From JAEXNA01 sp050486105 (GTDB taxonomy: Bacteria; Vulcanimicrobiota; Xenobia; Xenobiales; JADMJV01): DNA of 5,664 bases. The notes beneath the pieces were generated by a model, which saw only the letters and a program-made list of their open reading frames with translations, was not told where the DNA came from and searched no databases. The stretch covers positions 1-5,664 of the forward strand of contig JBJHCR010000386.1 in NCBI GenBank assembly GCA_050486105.1, written 5' to 3'. Positions 5,209 through 5,664 of the stretch are shown here, piece after piece. Every line of letters begins with the position of its first letter. Positions within the stretch are counted from its first letter, which is position 1. A program made the translations under genes and the position numbers.

Positions 5209-5664
5209 ATGTCCAGAACTTCTGAACATAATCCAGAATCTGAAGAGACCTTCGGAGTTGGTTTGCAAGCCTTGGTGTCCGACTGTTCGTTCGGCGAATA
5301 CGAGCCCGAGGTGTTGGACGAAGAGTTGCCCCTTGGGGATCTCGGCGAGGATTTTGAAGAGCGATATGCCATGATCGCCGACGAGCTGTTTGCTTGCCTC
5401 GAGCAAGAGGTGGAAGACCATCCAAAGTTTCTCGAGGTCATGGATTATCTGGAACACGGTTTGTGTCAGGGGTGGACACCAGAATTGGAACAGCGTTGGC
5501 AAGCCGAAGAAAAGCAAGCTTTGGATACGCGGACCAAGGTCGAATCTATGTACCTGTCTCTGGAGGAATGGACTTTTGAAACCGCGGTGGCTGACCGACT
5601 GTTGTGCGAGGGTGTGGTTCTCTATGCGGAGTCGCTGATTCGCATTCGCCGGGCGATCCAGGTG
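5209..5664 (+). CDS. unrecognised acidic protein, 3' end outside window
   Basis: An open frame of 152 codons runs from ATG 5209 to the last base. The frame is closed upstream by TGA at 5155, and this is the first ATG. The ribosome site is poor: only GAGTGAG-like bases (5199-5205) stand before the start. I do not recognise the family. The product is strikingly acidic, with 37 Asp/Glu against 11 Lys/Arg by my count, and the basic residues cluster at the visible end (LIRIRR). There is no signal peptide or membrane segment. After a Glu/Ser-rich start (about 1-14) it looks mostly helical from about residue 50, with Trp residues at 89 and 97 and four scattered Cys that form no zinc motif. That it is coding is inferred from the long open frame, its sensible amino-acid make-up and its position downstream on the same strand. 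It may have its own promoter (TATACT at 5150). Confidence 0.7.
   Translation, partial: MSRTSEHNPESEETFGVGLQALVSDCSFGEYEPEVLDEELPLGDLGEDFEERYAMIADELFACLEQEVEDHPKFLEVMDYLEHGLCQGWTPELEQRWQAEEKQALDTRTKVESMYLSLEEWTFETAVADRLLCEGVVLYAESLIRIRRAIQV

Noticed and set aside
5407..5436. DHPK motif in the last protein, resembling the DHPK/HPDV repeats of the CvpA-like tail
   Set aside because: A single four-residue match without surrounding similarity at protein or DNA level; not enough to claim common origin.

Overview
The window holds four genes, all on the + strand, separated by short gaps of 77, 88 and 165 bases. The first and last genes run off the window edges. No RNA gene, CRISPR array, insertion sequence or convincing Rho-independent terminator is visible. 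Base composition is moderately GC-rich by eye. The genes suggest a Gram-negative-type bacterium. The fused acyl carrier protein/ligase/acyltransferase recalls proteins from Desulfobacterota, Acidobacteriota, Myxococcota and related groups, but nothing here fixes the phylum.

Layout: (1) bases 1-1176 carry the C-terminal two thirds or so of an ABC-F ATPase, a soluble ribosome-associated protein with two ATPase cassettes and a strongly basic linker. (2) Bases 1254-4010 carry a 918-residue three-part enzyme: an N-terminal acyl carrier protein domain, a fatty acyl-AMP ligase (FAAL-type) domain and a C-terminal PlsC-type glycerolipid acyltransferase. It looks able to activate a free fatty acid, load it on its own carrier and place it on a lysolipid. 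(3) Bases 4099-5043 carry a CvpA-like inner-membrane protein with about four membrane segments and a long soluble C-terminal extension built of short HP/DP-type helical repeats. (4) Bases 5209-5664 carry the start of a very acidic protein that I do not recognise.

The acyl ligase and the CvpA-like protein both act at the membrane and may share an envelope-maintenance role. The ABC-F gene may simply be a neighbour.

The most unusual structure lies between genes. The 88-base gap before the CvpA-like gene contains two back-to-back hairpins. The second, a perfect 9-bp stem, ends on the base before the ATG and buries the ribosome binding site. The 165-base gap before the last gene has a good -10 box inside nested inverted repeats, followed by a perfect 11-bp hairpin. 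The ligase gene has a -10-like TATAGT exactly where a leaderless transcript would require it. All of these regulatory readings are inferences from sequence alone.
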